64,000 nt of DNA, from the NCBI RefSeq assembly GCF_017916365.1, contig NZ_JAFMSU010000002.1, forward strand, positions 806,001 to 870,000, read 5' to 3'. Position numbers and translations under genes: made by a program. The notes beneath the pieces are model-generated. The model was not told where the DNA came from. It saw only the letters and a program-made list of their open reading frames with translations, and ran no database searches. Shown here piece by piece: positions 43,817-53,329 of this stretch (position 1 is its first letter; each line of letters begins with the position of its first letter). This DNA comes from Rufibacter roseolus (lineage in GTDB: Bacteria; Bacteroidota; Bacteroidia; Cytophagales; Hymenobacteraceae).

Positions 43817-44578
43817 TTATATAGACTGGTAATAAGTAACTGCTTTAACCAGGTCTGCCTCTGAAGACATGGCCAGTTTCTGGCTGGAAATAAAGGATTT
43901 AATTTGGTCCGCTTTTTCCGGAAACGCCTCTAAAAGGGATTTTTTGTTCAGCTTCACCTTCTTCATTTTGCCGTTTGCCACCACGTAATAACTGGTCTCA
44001 TCTACGATCTCGTCATAAGTTTGACCTGCGCTGTACGGGCCTTTGAAGTTGGCTTCTATTTTCTTTTTAGCAATCCTTTTCACTACGGTTGCCTTTCCGT
44101 TCTGGCTGTCATACAGCACGGCAAAAAAAGCATCTGCCAAAGCTGGGTCAAGCTCGCGGGCTTCTTTTATTCTTCTGAACTCCAATTTGTCTCCTGCAGG
44201 CGCTTCCATACGGAAAGAAATGACAGGGAGGGTACTGATCTGGAGCGTGTCTTTCGTTTGGGGAATCACCGCCACCAGAAGGTTGGAGAATACATCGTAT
44301 TTCAGCTTCAGGTCTTTGAAGAGCTCGGTTTTACCGGTGTTTCCTGCCTTGATTTCAATCTCGCCCGGTAACCAGGCCTCCATAAAATAGGGGCTTCCTT
44401 TAACACCTTCGTACCTGTTGTCAAATATCCGCACGTTAGCGGCATTTCCCCCGGCTGCCAAGGTATTCAGGTTCATCTGGGCGGCCATTCCCTGCGGAGC
44501 GTTGGTTTGGGAGAAACCAAGGGCGGAATAAGTTAATCCTAAGGTAAATACACAGAGGCTTTTGGCGTTAAATTTCAT
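43817..44578 (-). CDS. Exported protein of unknown function
   Basis: 253 residues with a signal peptide (KFNAKSLCVFTLGLTYSALG, cleavage near FSQ). The mature protein is mixed alpha/beta: NVRIFDNRYEGVKGSPYFME, then LKYDVFSNLLVAVIPQTKDT, a long linker, YYVVANGKMKKVKLNKKSLL and a helical end ending DLVKAVTYYQSI. I recognise no family. It may be a periplasmic or surface protein specific to Cytophagales. It is alone on this strand and divergent from the small lipoprotein next door. Confidence 0.75.
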   Translation of the reverse strand: MKFNAKSLCVFTLGLTYSALGFSQTNAPQGMAAQMNLNTLAAGGNAANVRIFDNRYEGVKGSPYFMEAWLPGEIEIKAGNTGKTELFKDLKLKYDVFSNLLVAVIPQTKDTLQISTLPVISFRMEAPAGDKLEFRRIKEARELDPALADAFFAVLYDSQNGKATVVKRIAKKKIEANFKGPYSAGQTYDEIVDETSYYVVANGKMKKVKLNKKSLLEAFPEKADQIKSFISSQKLAMSSEADLVKAVTYYQSI

Positions 44579-44718
44579 AAGGGTAAACAGGTAGAGCTGG
44601 TTTTATCTGTATACCAATGTATGATTTTTCTAGGAATAACCAAAAAATTGGGAGCCGCGCTTCAGAATTAGCTTATTTTGTGGCAGAACTTCATTCCATT
44701 TTTCCTATGATGCCCCTT

Positions 44719-44967
44719 ATGAGAAAAAGTGTTTTATTCTTCCTATTGATTATTTTCTGCAGCGTTTTGGCCTCATCCTGTAGACCAGCCTGTCCCATTT
44801 CCTCCTGCCAAACCCGCATGGTTCACCGCCATGGGGAGGGTGAGTACAGAGGCATGCCCTGGTATAAAAAACAGAATCCCAGAATAGGCGAGAAGCTCCC
44901 CAAAAACTCAAAAGCCATGCAGAAGGAACTGGACGGAAAGAGTGGCCGGAAGAAGGGCAAAAATTAG
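44719..44967 (+). CDS. Small lipoprotein
   Basis: 82 residues from the ATG at 44719, chosen because it starts the signal peptide RKSVLFFLLIIFCSVLASSC; earlier starts (44707, 44617) would precede it with unrelated residues. The lipid cysteine is residue 21 of LASSC. The short mature part has two more cysteines (CPISSC), then MVHRHGEGEYRGMPWYKKQN and a Lys/Gly-rich end. Similar tiny lipoproteins are common in Hymenobacteraceae, but the function is unknown. It lies 70 nt upstream of gyrA in the same direction. Confidence 0.72.
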   Translation: MRKSVLFFLLIIFCSVLASSCRPACPISSCQTRMVHRHGEGEYRGMPWYKKQNPRIGEKLPKNSKAMQKELDGKSGRKKGKN

Positions 44968-45037
44968 CAAATCACTATCTTTTTTCGTAAATTGCAGGCT
45001 TACAAATAGTACAAATTTTAAGCTCTATTGAAGTAAA

Positions 45038-47671
45038 ATGGCAGAAAACGAGCGGATAATTCCCATTAACATAGAAGACGAAATGCGCGGGGCGTACATT
45101 GACTATTCAATGTCCGTTATTATTTCCCGGGCCCTTCCGGATGTGCGCGATGGCTTGAAACCAGTGCACCGCCGCGTGTTGTATGGGATGTCTGAATTGG
45201 GAGTTTCCTATAACAAAGCATACAAGAAATCGGCCAGGATTGTGGGGGAGGTATTGGGTAAATACCATCCGCACGGCGACTCATCCGTTTACGACACCAT
45301 GGTGCGGATGGCGCAGCCCTGGTCTTTGCGCTATCCCCTGGTAGATGGTCAGGGTAACTTCGGGTCCATTGACGGTGACTCACCGGCGGCCATGCGTTAC
45401 ACCGAGGCCCGCCTGAAGCGCATCGCCGACGAGTTGCTGGCCGACCTGGAGAAAAACACCGTTGACTTCGTTCCTAACTTTGACGATTCCCTGAAGGAGC
45501 CCAGCGTTTTTCCGGCGAAATTCCCAAACCTGCTGGTTAACGGAACTTCGGGGATTGCGGTAGGGATGGCCACCAACATGGCGCCTCACAACCTCACCGA
45601 GGTAGTGAACGGTACCATCGCCTTTATTGAAGACCCTGAGATCAGTGTGGCTGACCTCATGAAGTACATCACCGCGCCAGACTTCCCAACGGGAGGTATC
45701 ATCTTCGGGTATGACGGAGTAAAGAATGCCTTTGAGACGGGCCGTGGCCGTGTGATTGTGCGGGCCAAAGCCGTGATTGAGACCTCTAAAACAGGCAAGG
45801 ACCAGATCATTGTTACCGAGATCCCTTACATGGTGAACAAGGCGGCAATGATTGAGAAAACTGCCGCCCTCATCAACGAGAAGAAAATTGAAGGTATCTC
45901 TGACCTGCGTGATGAGTCTGACCGCGAGGGTCTGCGCATTGTGTATGATTTGAAAAGAGACGCTGTGCCAAACGTGGTGTTGAACAACTTGTTCAAATAC
46001 ACGCAGCTGCAGTCGTCCTTCGGGGTGAACAACGTGGCGCTCGTAGGTGGTCGCCCAATGACCCTGAACCTGAAGGATCTGATCAAGCACTTCGTGGACC
46101 ACCGCCATGAAGTGGTGATCCGGAGAACCGAGTTTGAGCTGGAGGAAGCCCGCAAGCGCGCGCACATCCTGGAAGGCTTGCTCATCGCCCTGGATAACCT
46201 GGACGAGGTCATCAACCTCATCAGAGCTTCCCGCGATCCGGAAGTGGCCAGAACAGGCTTGATCGAAAGATTCCAGTTGTCTGACATCCAGGCAAGGGCT
46301 ATTCTGGAGATGCGTCTGCAGCGCCTTACCGGCCTGGAGCGCGACAAGATCATGAAGGAGTACCAGGAGATCAAAGACCTGATTGATTACCTGACCCGCG
46401 TTCTAGCCGATGAAGGCTTAAGAATGGAGATCATCAAACAAGAGCTGACAGATATCCGGGACCGTTACGGCGATGAGCGCCGCACGGCCATTGAGATGGT
46501 ATCCAGCGACATTTCCCTGGAGGACATGATCCCGGATGAGAACATGGTAATCACCATTTCGCACGAAGGATACGTGAAAAGAACGCCGCTCACTGAGTAC
46601 CGCAGCCAAAGCAGGGGCGGGGTTGGTTCAAGAGGCGCCGCTACTTCAAAACAGGATGACTTCACTGAACACTTGTTTATTGCCAGCACCCACAACTACC
46701 TGCTCATCTTCACCGAAGCCGGTAAAGTATTCTGGCTCAAAGTGTACGAAGTGCCGGAAGGCGGAAAGACTACCAAAGGCCGCGCCATCCAGAACCTCAT
46801 TAATATTGAGAAAGAGGACAAGGTACGCGCCGTAATTAACGTGAGCGGCCTTAAAAACCCAGATTACGTCCTCAACAACTACCTGGTGTTCTGTACCGAG
46901 CAGGGAACCATCAAGAAGACGCCATTGGAGGCTTATTCAAGACCAAGACAAGCCGGTATCCAGGCCATTACCATCAACGAAGGTGACCGCCTGCTGGACG
47001 TGCAGCTAACCAACGGAGCCAATGACGTGATCATTGCCCTGCGTTCTGGCCGTGCCGTACGGTTCAACGAGGAGAAAGTGCGTACCATGGGTCGTACTGC
47101 GGCTGGGGTAAGAGGGGTGACGCTGGCCGGAGAAGACGACAAAGTAGTTGGTATGGTTTGTGTACATAACCCTGATACCAACTTGCTGGTAGTATCTGAA
47201 AAAGGCTTTGGCAAGCGTTCATCGCTGGAAGAGTACCGGATCACCAACCGTGGCGGTAAAGGAGTGAAAACCCTGAATGTAACTGAGAAAACCGGTCACC
47301 TGGTAGCCATCATGGGTGTGATTGACTCAGATGACATCATGATCATCAACCGTTCAGGTATCACCATCAGGTTACGCGTGGCAGATTTAAGAATCATCGG
47401 GCGAGTATCACAAGGGGTGAGACTAATCAGGCTGAACGAAGGAGACGAGATTTCATCTGTAGCCAAGATTGAGGTAGAAGACAAAGCAGAAGTAGTAGTA
47501 AGCGAGTCTGATTTGCCAATAGCCGAGTTGCCGATTGATGAGGCCCTGAACCCTGAAGACATGATTGACCCGGCGGAAGATGACGAAGAGGATGAAGTAC
47601 TGGAAGATGACATCATTGACCCGGAAACCTCCACTGACCTCCTGGACCCTGATACGCTGAGTGAGAACTAA
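45038..47671 (+). CDS. gyrA: DNA gyrase subunit A
   Basis: 877 residues, full length. It breaks and rejoins DNA to introduce negative supercoils with GyrB. The breakage-reunion domain holds the catalytic tyrosine at residue 121 ([14 protein letters not shown]). The quinolone region reads [17 protein letters not shown], with Ser and Asp at the positions equivalent to E. coli 83 and 87, the drug-sensitive state. The C-terminal beta-pinwheel (about 510-840) has the GyrA box [11 protein letters not shown] (QRRGGKG in E. coli) and several blade repeats. The last ~45 residues are very acidic ([15 protein letters not shown]). gyrB is not in the window. A TPR protein follows 66 nt later. Confidence 0.97.
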   Translation: MAENERIIPINIEDEMRGAYIDYSMSVIISRALPDVRDGLKPVHRRVLYGMSELGVSYNKAYKKSARIVGEVLGKYHPHGDSSVYDTMVRMAQPWSLRYPLVDGQGNFGSIDGDSPAAMRYTEARLKRIADELLADLEKNTVDFVPNFDDSLKEPSVFPAKFPNLLVNGTSGIAVGMATNMAPHNLTEVVNGTIAFIEDPEISVADLMKYITAPDFPTGGIIFGYDGVKNAFETGRGRVIVRAKAVIETSKTGKDQIIVTEIPYMVNKAAMIEKTAALINEKKIEGISDLRDESDREGLRIVYDLKRDAVPNVVLNNLFKYTQLQSSFGVNNVALVGGRPMTLNLKDLIKHFVDHRHEVVIRRTEFELEEARKRAHILEGLLIALDNLDEVINLIRASRDPEVARTGLIERFQLSDIQARAILEMRLQRLTGLERDKIMKEYQEIKDLIDYLTRVLADEGLRMEIIKQELTDIRDRYGDERRTAIEMVSSDISLEDMIPDENMVITISHEGYVKRTPLTEYRSQSRGGVGSRGAATSKQDDFTEHLFIASTHNYLLIFTEAGKVFWLKVYEVPEGGKTTKGRAIQNLINIEKEDKVRAVINVSGLKNPDYVLNNYLVFCTEQGTIKKTPLEAYSRPRQAGIQAITINEGDRLLDVQLTNGANDVIIALRSGRAVRFNEEKVRTMGRTAAGVRGVTLAGEDDKVVGMVCVHNPDTNLLVVSEKGFGKRSSLEEYRITNRGGKGVKTLNVTEKTGHLVAIMGVIDSDDIMIINRSGITIRLRVADLRIIGRVSQGVRLIRLNEGDEISSVAKIEVEDKAEVVVSESDLPIAELPIDEALNPEDMIDPAEDDEEDEVLEDDIIDPETSTDLLDPDTLSEN

Positions 47672-47737
47672 ATTTTAAAAATTCCAGTTTTTAGAGAAAA
47701 AACACAAACAACCTATATTTCTAACCTAACGAAAGCA

Positions 47738-48889
47738 ATGAAAAAGTTTCTTTTAACAGCAGCCGCGTTGGTGTCCATGCAAGTGGCAATTGCGCAGACT
47801 TCTGCCGTAACAAGTGCCATCATGTACCAACAGAAAGGTACCTTAGACAAGGCGAAAGAAGAGATTGACAAAGCCGTTGTGCACGAGAAAACCGCCAATA
47901 ACGCTAAAGCCTGGTATTACAAAGGCGTGATCTACTCAGATATGGCTAACCACCCTATCTATGGTAAACTGATGGATCCGGCTGAGGCTTCTAAGCAGGC
48001 TTATGAGGCTTTCTCTAAAGTTCCTGCCCTGGAAACGAAGAAAAAGGAATTCACCGATGAGGCCAACAAGCGCAAAGAGGTGCTGGTGAACAATATGTAT
48101 GCCTATGCCCTGAACGCTGGGGTAGAGAACTACAACAACAAAAAGTTCGCTGAGGCTCAGAAAGCGTATCTGCAGGCTATCACCTACAAGCCAGAAGATA
48201 CCACTGCTTACATCTATGCCGCTTACGCTGCTGCCGGTGCAGAAGATTATGCATCCGCTAAACAACTGTACACTCAGTTGGTAGACAAGAACCTGGCTTC
48301 TCCTGCCGTGTATGGTCAGTTGCTGTACATCGCCAACAACGTTGAGAAAAACGAGAAAGAAGCTTTAGCTGTGTTAGAAAAAGCCCGTGCCAAATACCCT
48401 AACGACAAGAACTTCATGCTGCAGGAACTTGACCTGTACCTGAAAACTGGTCGTGAGAAAGAAAGCATGGACAAACTGAATGCCGCTATCGCTGCAGATC
48501 CAAACAACGCTAACCTGTACACCGTTCGTGGTAACATCCTGGAGAAACTGAACAAAGGCGATGAGGCCCTTGCTTCTTACAAGAAAGCCGCTGAAATTGA
48601 CCCAGCAAACTTTGATGCCCAGTATAACCTGGGAGTTTACTACTTCAACAAAGGCGCTAACCTGAACAACAAAGCCAACAAAATGAGCCTGGCCGAGTAC
48701 CAGAAAAACGGTAAAGCTGTTCAAGCCGAAGCCAAGAAGTTTTTCTCTCAGGCAATGCCTTACTTTGAGAACGCTTTGAAAGCCCAGCCAAAAGACCGTA
48801 CCACTGTGCAGTCTCTGCTGAAGGTATACACTGCCTTAGACAGACCAGCTGACGCAAAACGCATGGATGCTTTGCTGCAGACCTTGTAA
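47738..48889 (+). CDS. Exported TPR-repeat protein
   Basis: 383 residues with a signal peptide (KKFLLTAAALVSMQVAIAQ). The mature protein is entirely helical with several tetratricopeptide repeats: GVENYNNKKFAEAQKAYLQA, then AAGAEDYASAKQLYTQLV, ANLYTVRGNILEKLNKGDEA and PANFDAQYNLGVYYFNKGAN. It ends in a final repeat, DRTTVQSLLKVYTALDRPAD. TPR proteins are scaffolds; this one would act in the periplasm. It is encoded directly after gyrA and could be co-transcribed. Terminated by a stem-loop at 48906-48932. Confidence 0.9.
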   Translation: MKKFLLTAAALVSMQVAIAQTSAVTSAIMYQQKGTLDKAKEEIDKAVVHEKTANNAKAWYYKGVIYSDMANHPIYGKLMDPAEASKQAYEAFSKVPALETKKKEFTDEANKRKEVLVNNMYAYALNAGVENYNNKKFAEAQKAYLQAITYKPEDTTAYIYAAYAAAGAEDYASAKQLYTQLVDKNLASPAVYGQLLYIANNVEKNEKEALAVLEKARAKYPNDKNFMLQELDLYLKTGREKESMDKLNAAIAADPNNANLYTVRGNILEKLNKGDEALASYKKAAEIDPANFDAQYNLGVYYFNKGANLNNKANKMSLAEYQKNGKAVQAEAKKFFSQAMPYFENALKAQPKDRTTVQSLLKVYTALDRPADAKRMDALLQTL

Positions 48890-48905
48890 GAAATACAACC
48901 AAAAG

Positions 48906-48932
48906 AAAGGGGCTCTTGTAGCCCCTTTTTTT
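48906..48932 (+). terminator. Terminator after the TPR gene
   Basis: Stem AAAGGGGCT / AGCCCCTTT with a 5-nt loop and T7 at its end. Confidence 0.88.
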
Positions 48933-48933
48933 A

Positions 48934-48963
48934 TGCCCTTTTTATAAAAACAGGTCAGAAATA
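48934..48963 (+). repeat. Copy of the dispersed ~30-nt intergenic element
   Basis: TGCCCTTTTTATAAAAACAG then GTCAGAAATA. The spacer is short and the right-arm end has drifted. It lies between the TPR terminator and mgsA. Confidence 0.35.
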
Positions 48964-49021
48964 AAAACAGGGGTAAACATGGTGAGGTAAAATCCAGTAG
49001 TTTAGGCCAAACGAATTCAAT

Positions 49022-49453
49022 ATGCCAGCAGAAAAGAGAATCGCCATCATAGCCCACGATGGCAAGAAAGCAGAGATGGTAGCTTTTGTAAAAGACCACT
49101 CCAACCTGTTCCAGAACACACAATTGGTAGCTACCGGCACCACCGGGCAGTATGTAGAGCAGACGGGCCTTAAAGTGAAAAAGCTTTTATCCGGTCCCAA
49201 AGGGGGAGATGCCCAGATTGCCAGCCTGGTAGCCGAAGGCAAGATTCTGGCTGTGCTGTTTTTCCGAGACCCGTTGGGTAAACACCCCCATGAACCAGAT
49301 GTACAGATGCTCATGCGACTTTGTGACCTGCACAACGTACCCCTGGCCACCAATCCATCAGCAGCCCGCTTAATGGTAAAAGGCCTTGAAGTTGAAATGC
49401 TGAGCAATAAAAACAACCCGTTAGAGATAAGCCAAAAGGGAGGTACAACCTAA
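49022..49453 (+). CDS. mgsA: Methylglyoxal synthase
   Basis: 143 residues, standard length. It converts dihydroxyacetone phosphate to methylglyoxal and phosphate, a bypass used when sugar phosphates build up. Motifs: IAIIAHDGKKAEMVAF (first catalytic aspartate), LVATGTTGQYVEQ (phosphate loop), LSGPKGGDAQIASLVAEGK (catalytic aspartate) and VLFFRDPLGKHPHEPD (Asp of FRDPL). All are intact. It is cytosolic. A DUF4136 lipoprotein gene follows after 46 nt. Confidence 0.95.
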   Translation: MPAEKRIAIIAHDGKKAEMVAFVKDHSNLFQNTQLVATGTTGQYVEQTGLKVKKLLSGPKGGDAQIASLVAEGKILAVLFFRDPLGKHPHEPDVQMLMRLCDLHNVPLATNPSAARLMVKGLEVEMLSNKNNPLEISQKGGTT

Positions 49454-49499
49454 GTTTTCTAATCAAGTACATCTTACTTGTACAAACTTGATTAGATAC

Positions 49500-50054
49500 A
49501 TGAAAAGGAAAATAGATTATTTTTTGGGGTTGCTGCTTTTCCTGTTACTTGCGGCCTGTAGCCCGGTAAGGGTGGCCAATACAGAAGCCGCCCCTGATTT
49601 CACGCTTTCCAATTACAAAACCTTTGGTTTCCTGGAGGTGAATGCAGATTCTTCTAAGTTGGAGATTCCGGCAGAGCATATCGCAGCGCTGCAAAGGGAG
49701 GTATCCAACCAGTTGCAGAAGCGAGGTTTAACCATGGCTACATCAAACCCAGATCTTCTGGTGAACCTGGGCGTAGTGGTACAGGAGAAAAAGCAGACCC
49801 GGCAAACCGATTTCAGAACGGATGCACCCTATTACATGGGTCAGAGAAGGTATACCTGGCGCAGCAAGGAAGTAGAGGTGGGACGCTACAAACAAGGAAC
49901 CATTTCAGTACACCTGGTGGACCGGACCCAGAATAATTTGGTCTGGAGCAGCCAAGCAGAGTCTGTGGTGCCCTCCAACAACGCCAAAGTACAGGAAAGA
50001 ATAGCCGAAGGAGTGGAGAAACTCTTTGAATCACTACCGACTTCAACTCAGTAG
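49500..50054 (+). CDS. DUF4136 lipoprotein
   Basis: 184 residues from the ATG at 49500; the frame also opens at a TTG 12 nt earlier. The signal peptide MKRKIDYFLGLLLFLLLAAC ends in a lipobox LLAAC. The mature domain follows the DUF4136 pattern: DFTLSNYKTFGFLEVN, then VSNQLQKRGLTMATSNPDLL and VNLGVVVQEKKQT. QGTISVHLVDRTQNNLVWSS and the closing RIAEGVEKLFESLP complete it. DUF4136 lipoproteins are widespread Gram-negative envelope proteins of unknown function. Ends before a convergent terminator. Confidence 0.88.
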   Translation: MKRKIDYFLGLLLFLLLAACSPVRVANTEAAPDFTLSNYKTFGFLEVNADSSKLEIPAEHIAALQREVSNQLQKRGLTMATSNPDLLVNLGVVVQEKKQTRQTDFRTDAPYYMGQRRYTWRSKEVEVGRYKQGTISVHLVDRTQNNLVWSSQAESVVPSNNAKVQERIAEGVEKLFESLPTSTQ

Positions 50055-50108
50055 AGAAGTTGGCAAATGAGTTAAAGGAGTCCGGGCTTCTTTTTTTATG
50101 TTAAATAA

Positions 50109-50144
50109 CTAAAACGCCTTTTATTAAATTAAGAGGCGTTTTAG
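50109..50144. terminator. Bidirectional terminator
   Basis: CTAAAACGCCTT and AAGAGGCGTTTTAG form a stem with T/A-rich flanks. It separates the convergent DUF4136 and TerB-like genes. Confidence 0.8.
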
Positions 50145-50222
50145 TTTGATAAGACAAATGATCAAATCTCTGTTTTTCGCGTGTTATTTGGAGAACTGGG
50201 CAAAAACAAAGGACTCGGTAAA

Positions 50223-50603
50223 CTAAGCATTCTGCAGGCTATCGATAAACTCGTCAAGGGTGTCTTTGCTGTAGCCAATGCGGCGGGCATATTCCAGGCA
50301 CAGATTATACTCCGCTTTGTCTATTCTGCCATCCTGAAGCACCATCATGACCAGGCTTTGCAGTTCCATTGTTTTTTGCAGCCCATCCTCGGGGATGATA
50401 AAAGAGAGCACGGGCAGGTTATCAGCAATAGGAGTGGTATCTTCTTCTGTTAGGCTCAGCCTTCTTCCTATGGAAACCAGGAAATCGCTTTCCTGCTGGT
50501 CCAGGTAATTATCTGCGACAGCCACTAAGACCAGGTTCTGGAAAAATGCAAGCTTCTTTTGTTTTGTATTCAGGAGTTCATCAAAGGATCTCTGTGTAGC
50601 CAT
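50223..50603 (-). CDS. TerB-like helical protein
   Basis: 126 residues, all helical. AFFQNLVLVAVADNYLDQQE and LVMMVLQDGRIDKAEYNLC carry the two repeated acidic DxxxxxxE patterns of the TerB/DjlA-type fold, which can bind a metal ion. The family name comes from tellurite resistance, but no other ter gene is here, so resistance is not implied. Standalone gene, ending at the bidirectional terminator. It has no signal peptide and is probably cytosolic. Confidence 0.78.
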   Translation of the reverse strand: MATQRSFDELLNTKQKKLAFFQNLVLVAVADNYLDQQESDFLVSIGRRLSLTEEDTTPIADNLPVLSFIIPEDGLQKTMELQSLVMMVLQDGRIDKAEYNLCLEYARRIGYSKDTLDEFIDSLQNA

Positions 50604-51167
50604 GGTTAAACATTTTGATTTCCTTAGTGCCTACCGTAAAATGAAAGGGAAAGTTGTGGGTTCAGTATAAACACCATGATTAAGTTAGGAGAGCTGAAAA
50701 CTGTAGACGATCAAGTTAGTAAATGCTTTTTAGTAAACTCACTGATTCAAAGCCAAAGCCTTAGGTGATAGCCATGCAGTAAAAACCCAAATAGCAGTTA
50801 CAGTCTCTTTAGAAATAAAAGCACGTTACATACGTGCTTTTTCTATGTGGTTATATTATTGACTTAATGTTGTGATTCAATATGCCCAACAATGCCAAAC
50901 AGTTAAAGAATACTAAAAGGTAAATAGGAATGTCCAACAAAAGTAGATCCCAAATAGGAGAAGAAATAGATAGGAGATTAAAGGTTTATCTAAGTACAAA
51001 GGAACTTCTTTTTTATTTACTTAACATAATATAAATTATAAGACTTTTAAATAAGACAAATTACAAAGACTTATAGCTTATTATATGTTAAATAGAGATT
51101 CATAATCAATCCAACCACTTTATTCATCTTTAAACACGGTGAGGCTAACAACTCACCACAACGTTCA
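50604..51167. other. A/T-rich intergenic region with an orphan stem-loop
   Basis: 564 bases with no recognisable gene. A stem AAAAGCACGT / ACGTGCTTTT (50817-50842) followed by TTCT looks like a terminator, but no gene ends near it on either strand. From about 50880 to 51110 the sequence is extremely A/T-rich. Confidence 0.5.
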
Positions 51168-51842
51168 TTATCTGTAGTGATAAAATATTCCTTTGTAGAA
51201 CGGCGTCCATACAGCGGCTTTCTGGCCACAGGCTTTCAGGCCTTCGTTGGCCCAGGTGTTACAGGTATAAAATAGATTGTAGCTTCCTGTTGCTTCGTAG
51301 AAAGCATCATTCTGGCCGTAGTTTGCATCTGTTTTTATGTGAATGGTATTCCCGTGCTCGTCCAAATCAAACCGTTGCTGGATAAATTTCACCAATCTTC
51401 CGTACTGTTCCCGGCTGATGTCTATCCTGTGGCAAGCCTCGTTTTCTGGCATGGTCTTGTAAAAAGTTGCATGAATGGCCGATGCACTCAGACCCGTCAT
51501 CGCTTTGAAAGCCACACTCGCCTTCAAATCAGCCCAAGTGGGCGTCTCCAGGTAAAAGCCTTTGTCACCCCACCCGAAGGCTATAAAGTTTGCCGTGGTG
51601 TCTTTGCCTGCGGTATGGTCATATTTAACATAATTACGCCAATCATAGACCTCGTTCTTCACCGGTACTACTAAGTCGGTATGCACTCCGTTAGTCAGGA
51701 TGTAAATGGAAACCTCTTTCCTGGTTTCAGGCTCTGCAGCTACGCTCATCCTGGACAGCACAAACGCAACCACGAAATAAACCAGCACCAGCGACAATAA
51801 GACCAGGAAAACGTATCCTGAGGTGATTAAGGCAGATTTCAA
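51168..51842 (-). CDS. TIGR02117 family (DUF2459) membrane protein
   Basis: 224 residues. A membrane anchor lies at about 11-32 (VFLVLLSLVLVYFVVAFVLS). The remainder is the family domain: VSIYILTNGVHTDLVVPVKN, then NFIAFGWGDKGFYLETPTWA and YNLFYTCNTWANEGLKACGQ. The conserved histidine (GVHTD) and cysteine (YTCNTW) are in family positions and might form a thiol-type active site; that is inference. The biological role is not established. The gene stands alone. Confidence 0.85.
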   Translation of the reverse strand: MKSALITSGYVFLVLLSLVLVYFVVAFVLSRMSVAAEPETRKEVSIYILTNGVHTDLVVPVKNEVYDWRNYVKYDHTAGKDTTANFIAFGWGDKGFYLETPTWADLKASVAFKAMTGLSASAIHATFYKTMPENEACHRIDISREQYGRLVKFIQQRFDLDEHGNTIHIKTDANYGQNDAFYEATGSYNLFYTCNTWANEGLKACGQKAAVWTPFYKGIFYHYR

Positions 51843-52079
51843 TATAAAGGTATTTCAATAATGGAGATCCGAAAGATAGGCCTTTCCGCTTGAACCACAA
51901 GAAACCTCACTCACCTTCATGCCATCTGGCATAAGAACAGTCAATAAATCTCTTTTTGCCTGGAGAGCCATTACATTCCGTTTAAAGGTTGTTTTAGATT
52001 AAATGGATTGAATACAATATCCTAAATCTAAATAGCATGAGTATTTACCCCCATACCTTACCAGATGCAGTAGATTCCT

Positions 52080-52087
52080 TACTTTTG
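52080..52087 (+). promoter_or_regulatory. -7 element of the nucleoid-associated protein gene
   Basis: TACTTTTG matches TAnnTTTG exactly, 42 bases before the ATG. The region 19 bases upstream lacks a TTTG. Confidence 0.45.
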
Positions 52088-52128
52088 CAGCTTCATTTGA
52101 ATTCCAATTCCCTAGCGCAACCTCCTTC

Positions 52129-53169
52129 ATGAAATTTGATACCGCCTCGCTTACGCACCTTTCCATCCACCACGTGGGTAACAAAGGACTGGAACAGAAA
52201 CTGACCTTATCAGAGAACACCTTTGATTTTGGCGACAGCCTTACCGAAAAACTGGAGAAGTTCTTCCTGGGTAAGTTTGCCCAGGCGCACGAGCGGTTCA
52301 GATTCTCGCACCCTTCATCGCTGCAGTTCAATGAGGTGTACAGCTACGCCGAGAACATCTTCGCTGATAAGGAGTCCTTCCATGAGAACTCCCGCAACAT
52401 CGCGCGTCACCTGTTTGAAAGCACCACGCACCCCAAAATCAAACCCGGTGAGCTGTACGTGGCCCATTTCATCAACTGTGAGATTGAGGAGCGCGTAGTG
52501 GAAGCCGTGGGCATCTTCAAAACTGAGGTTAAAAGCGGTTATTTTGACGTAAGTCGCAAGAACCGGGATTTCTCCATGTCTTACCTGGAGGGCATTGACT
52601 CCAACAAGTTTGACAAAGGCTGCATCATCTTCAACACCAAACCCGAGGAAGGCTTTCTGGTAGCCATCATGGACAACCAGAACCGCGGCGAGGAAGCCAA
52701 ATACTGGAGCGAAAACTTCCTGGGACTAACCCAGATCAACAACGAGTTCCACCAGACCAACCACCTGCTCAACCTTACCAAAGAATTTATTTCTGAGCGC
52801 ATGTCAGAGGAATTTGAGGTAGAGAAAACTGACCAGATCGTGCTGCTGAACCGGTCCGTGGAGTACTTCAACAAGCACGAGACCTTTGACAAGGAAGAGT
52901 TTGTCACTGAGGTTTTCGGGCAACCTGATCTTATTGAATCCTTCAATAACTATGACACCGAGTACCGCCAGAACTATGACATTGAACTGGAAGACAGCTT
53001 TGACATCTCGCCCCAGGCGGTGAAGAAACAAGCACGGGTTTTCAAGAGCGTGCTAAAACTGGATAAGAACTTCCACATCTACATCCATGGAAACAAAGAC
53101 ATGATTGAGAAAGGCGTAGACGAGGATGGCCGCAAATACTATAAGCTGTATTTTGAGGATGAGGAATAA
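52129..53169 (+). CDS. Nucleoid-associated protein (NdpA/YejK family)
   Basis: 346 residues in the family's single-domain layout. LTHLSIHHVGNKGLEQKLTL, FFLGKFAQAHERFRFSHPSS, LYVAHFINCEIEERVVEAVG and SYLEGIDSNKFDKGCIIFNT all follow the NdpA pattern, and the end FHIYIHGNKDMIEKGVDEDG is typical. Family members associate with the nucleoid and bind DNA, but their effect is little understood. Cytosolic. It stands alone, with a promoter box about 42 bases upstream and an inverted repeat downstream. Confidence 0.9.
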   Translation: MKFDTASLTHLSIHHVGNKGLEQKLTLSENTFDFGDSLTEKLEKFFLGKFAQAHERFRFSHPSSLQFNEVYSYAENIFADKESFHENSRNIARHLFESTTHPKIKPGELYVAHFINCEIEERVVEAVGIFKTEVKSGYFDVSRKNRDFSMSYLEGIDSNKFDKGCIIFNTKPEEGFLVAIMDNQNRGEEAKYWSENFLGLTQINNEFHQTNHLLNLTKEFISERMSEEFEVEKTDQIVLLNRSVEYFNKHETFDKEEFVTEVFGQPDLIESFNNYDTEYRQNYDIELEDSFDISPQAVKKQARVFKSVLKLDKNFHIYIHGNKDMIEKGVDEDGRKYYKLYFEDEE

Positions 53170-53171
53170 AC

Positions 53172-53211
53172 CTGTTCTGGCCCTGTTTTCCTAAAAACGG
53201 GGCCAGAACAG
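53172..53211. repeat. Inverted repeat / dispersed-element copy
   Basis: Arms CTGTTCTGGCCC (53172-53183) and GGGCCAGAACAG (53200-53211). The dispersed element (GGCCCTGTTTTCCTAAAAACG then GGGCCAGAAC, 53179-53209) sits inside it. There is no T-run after the stem, so termination is doubtful. Confidence 0.6.
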
Positions 53212-53329
53212 CTAAAGGCCTCCCCTTCCTTTTACTTTAATTAAAACACCGGGCTTTTTCTCTACGTCTTACCTGTAGAACGCTCAACAAAGAGCCTCAG
53301 ACTTCGACCTTTTGCCTTAACCTTCTCGC

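Noticed and set aside
50223..50603. Tellurite resistance gene
   Set aside because: Only the TerB-like fold is present, with no TerC, TerD or TerZ. The fold occurs in many unrelated proteins.
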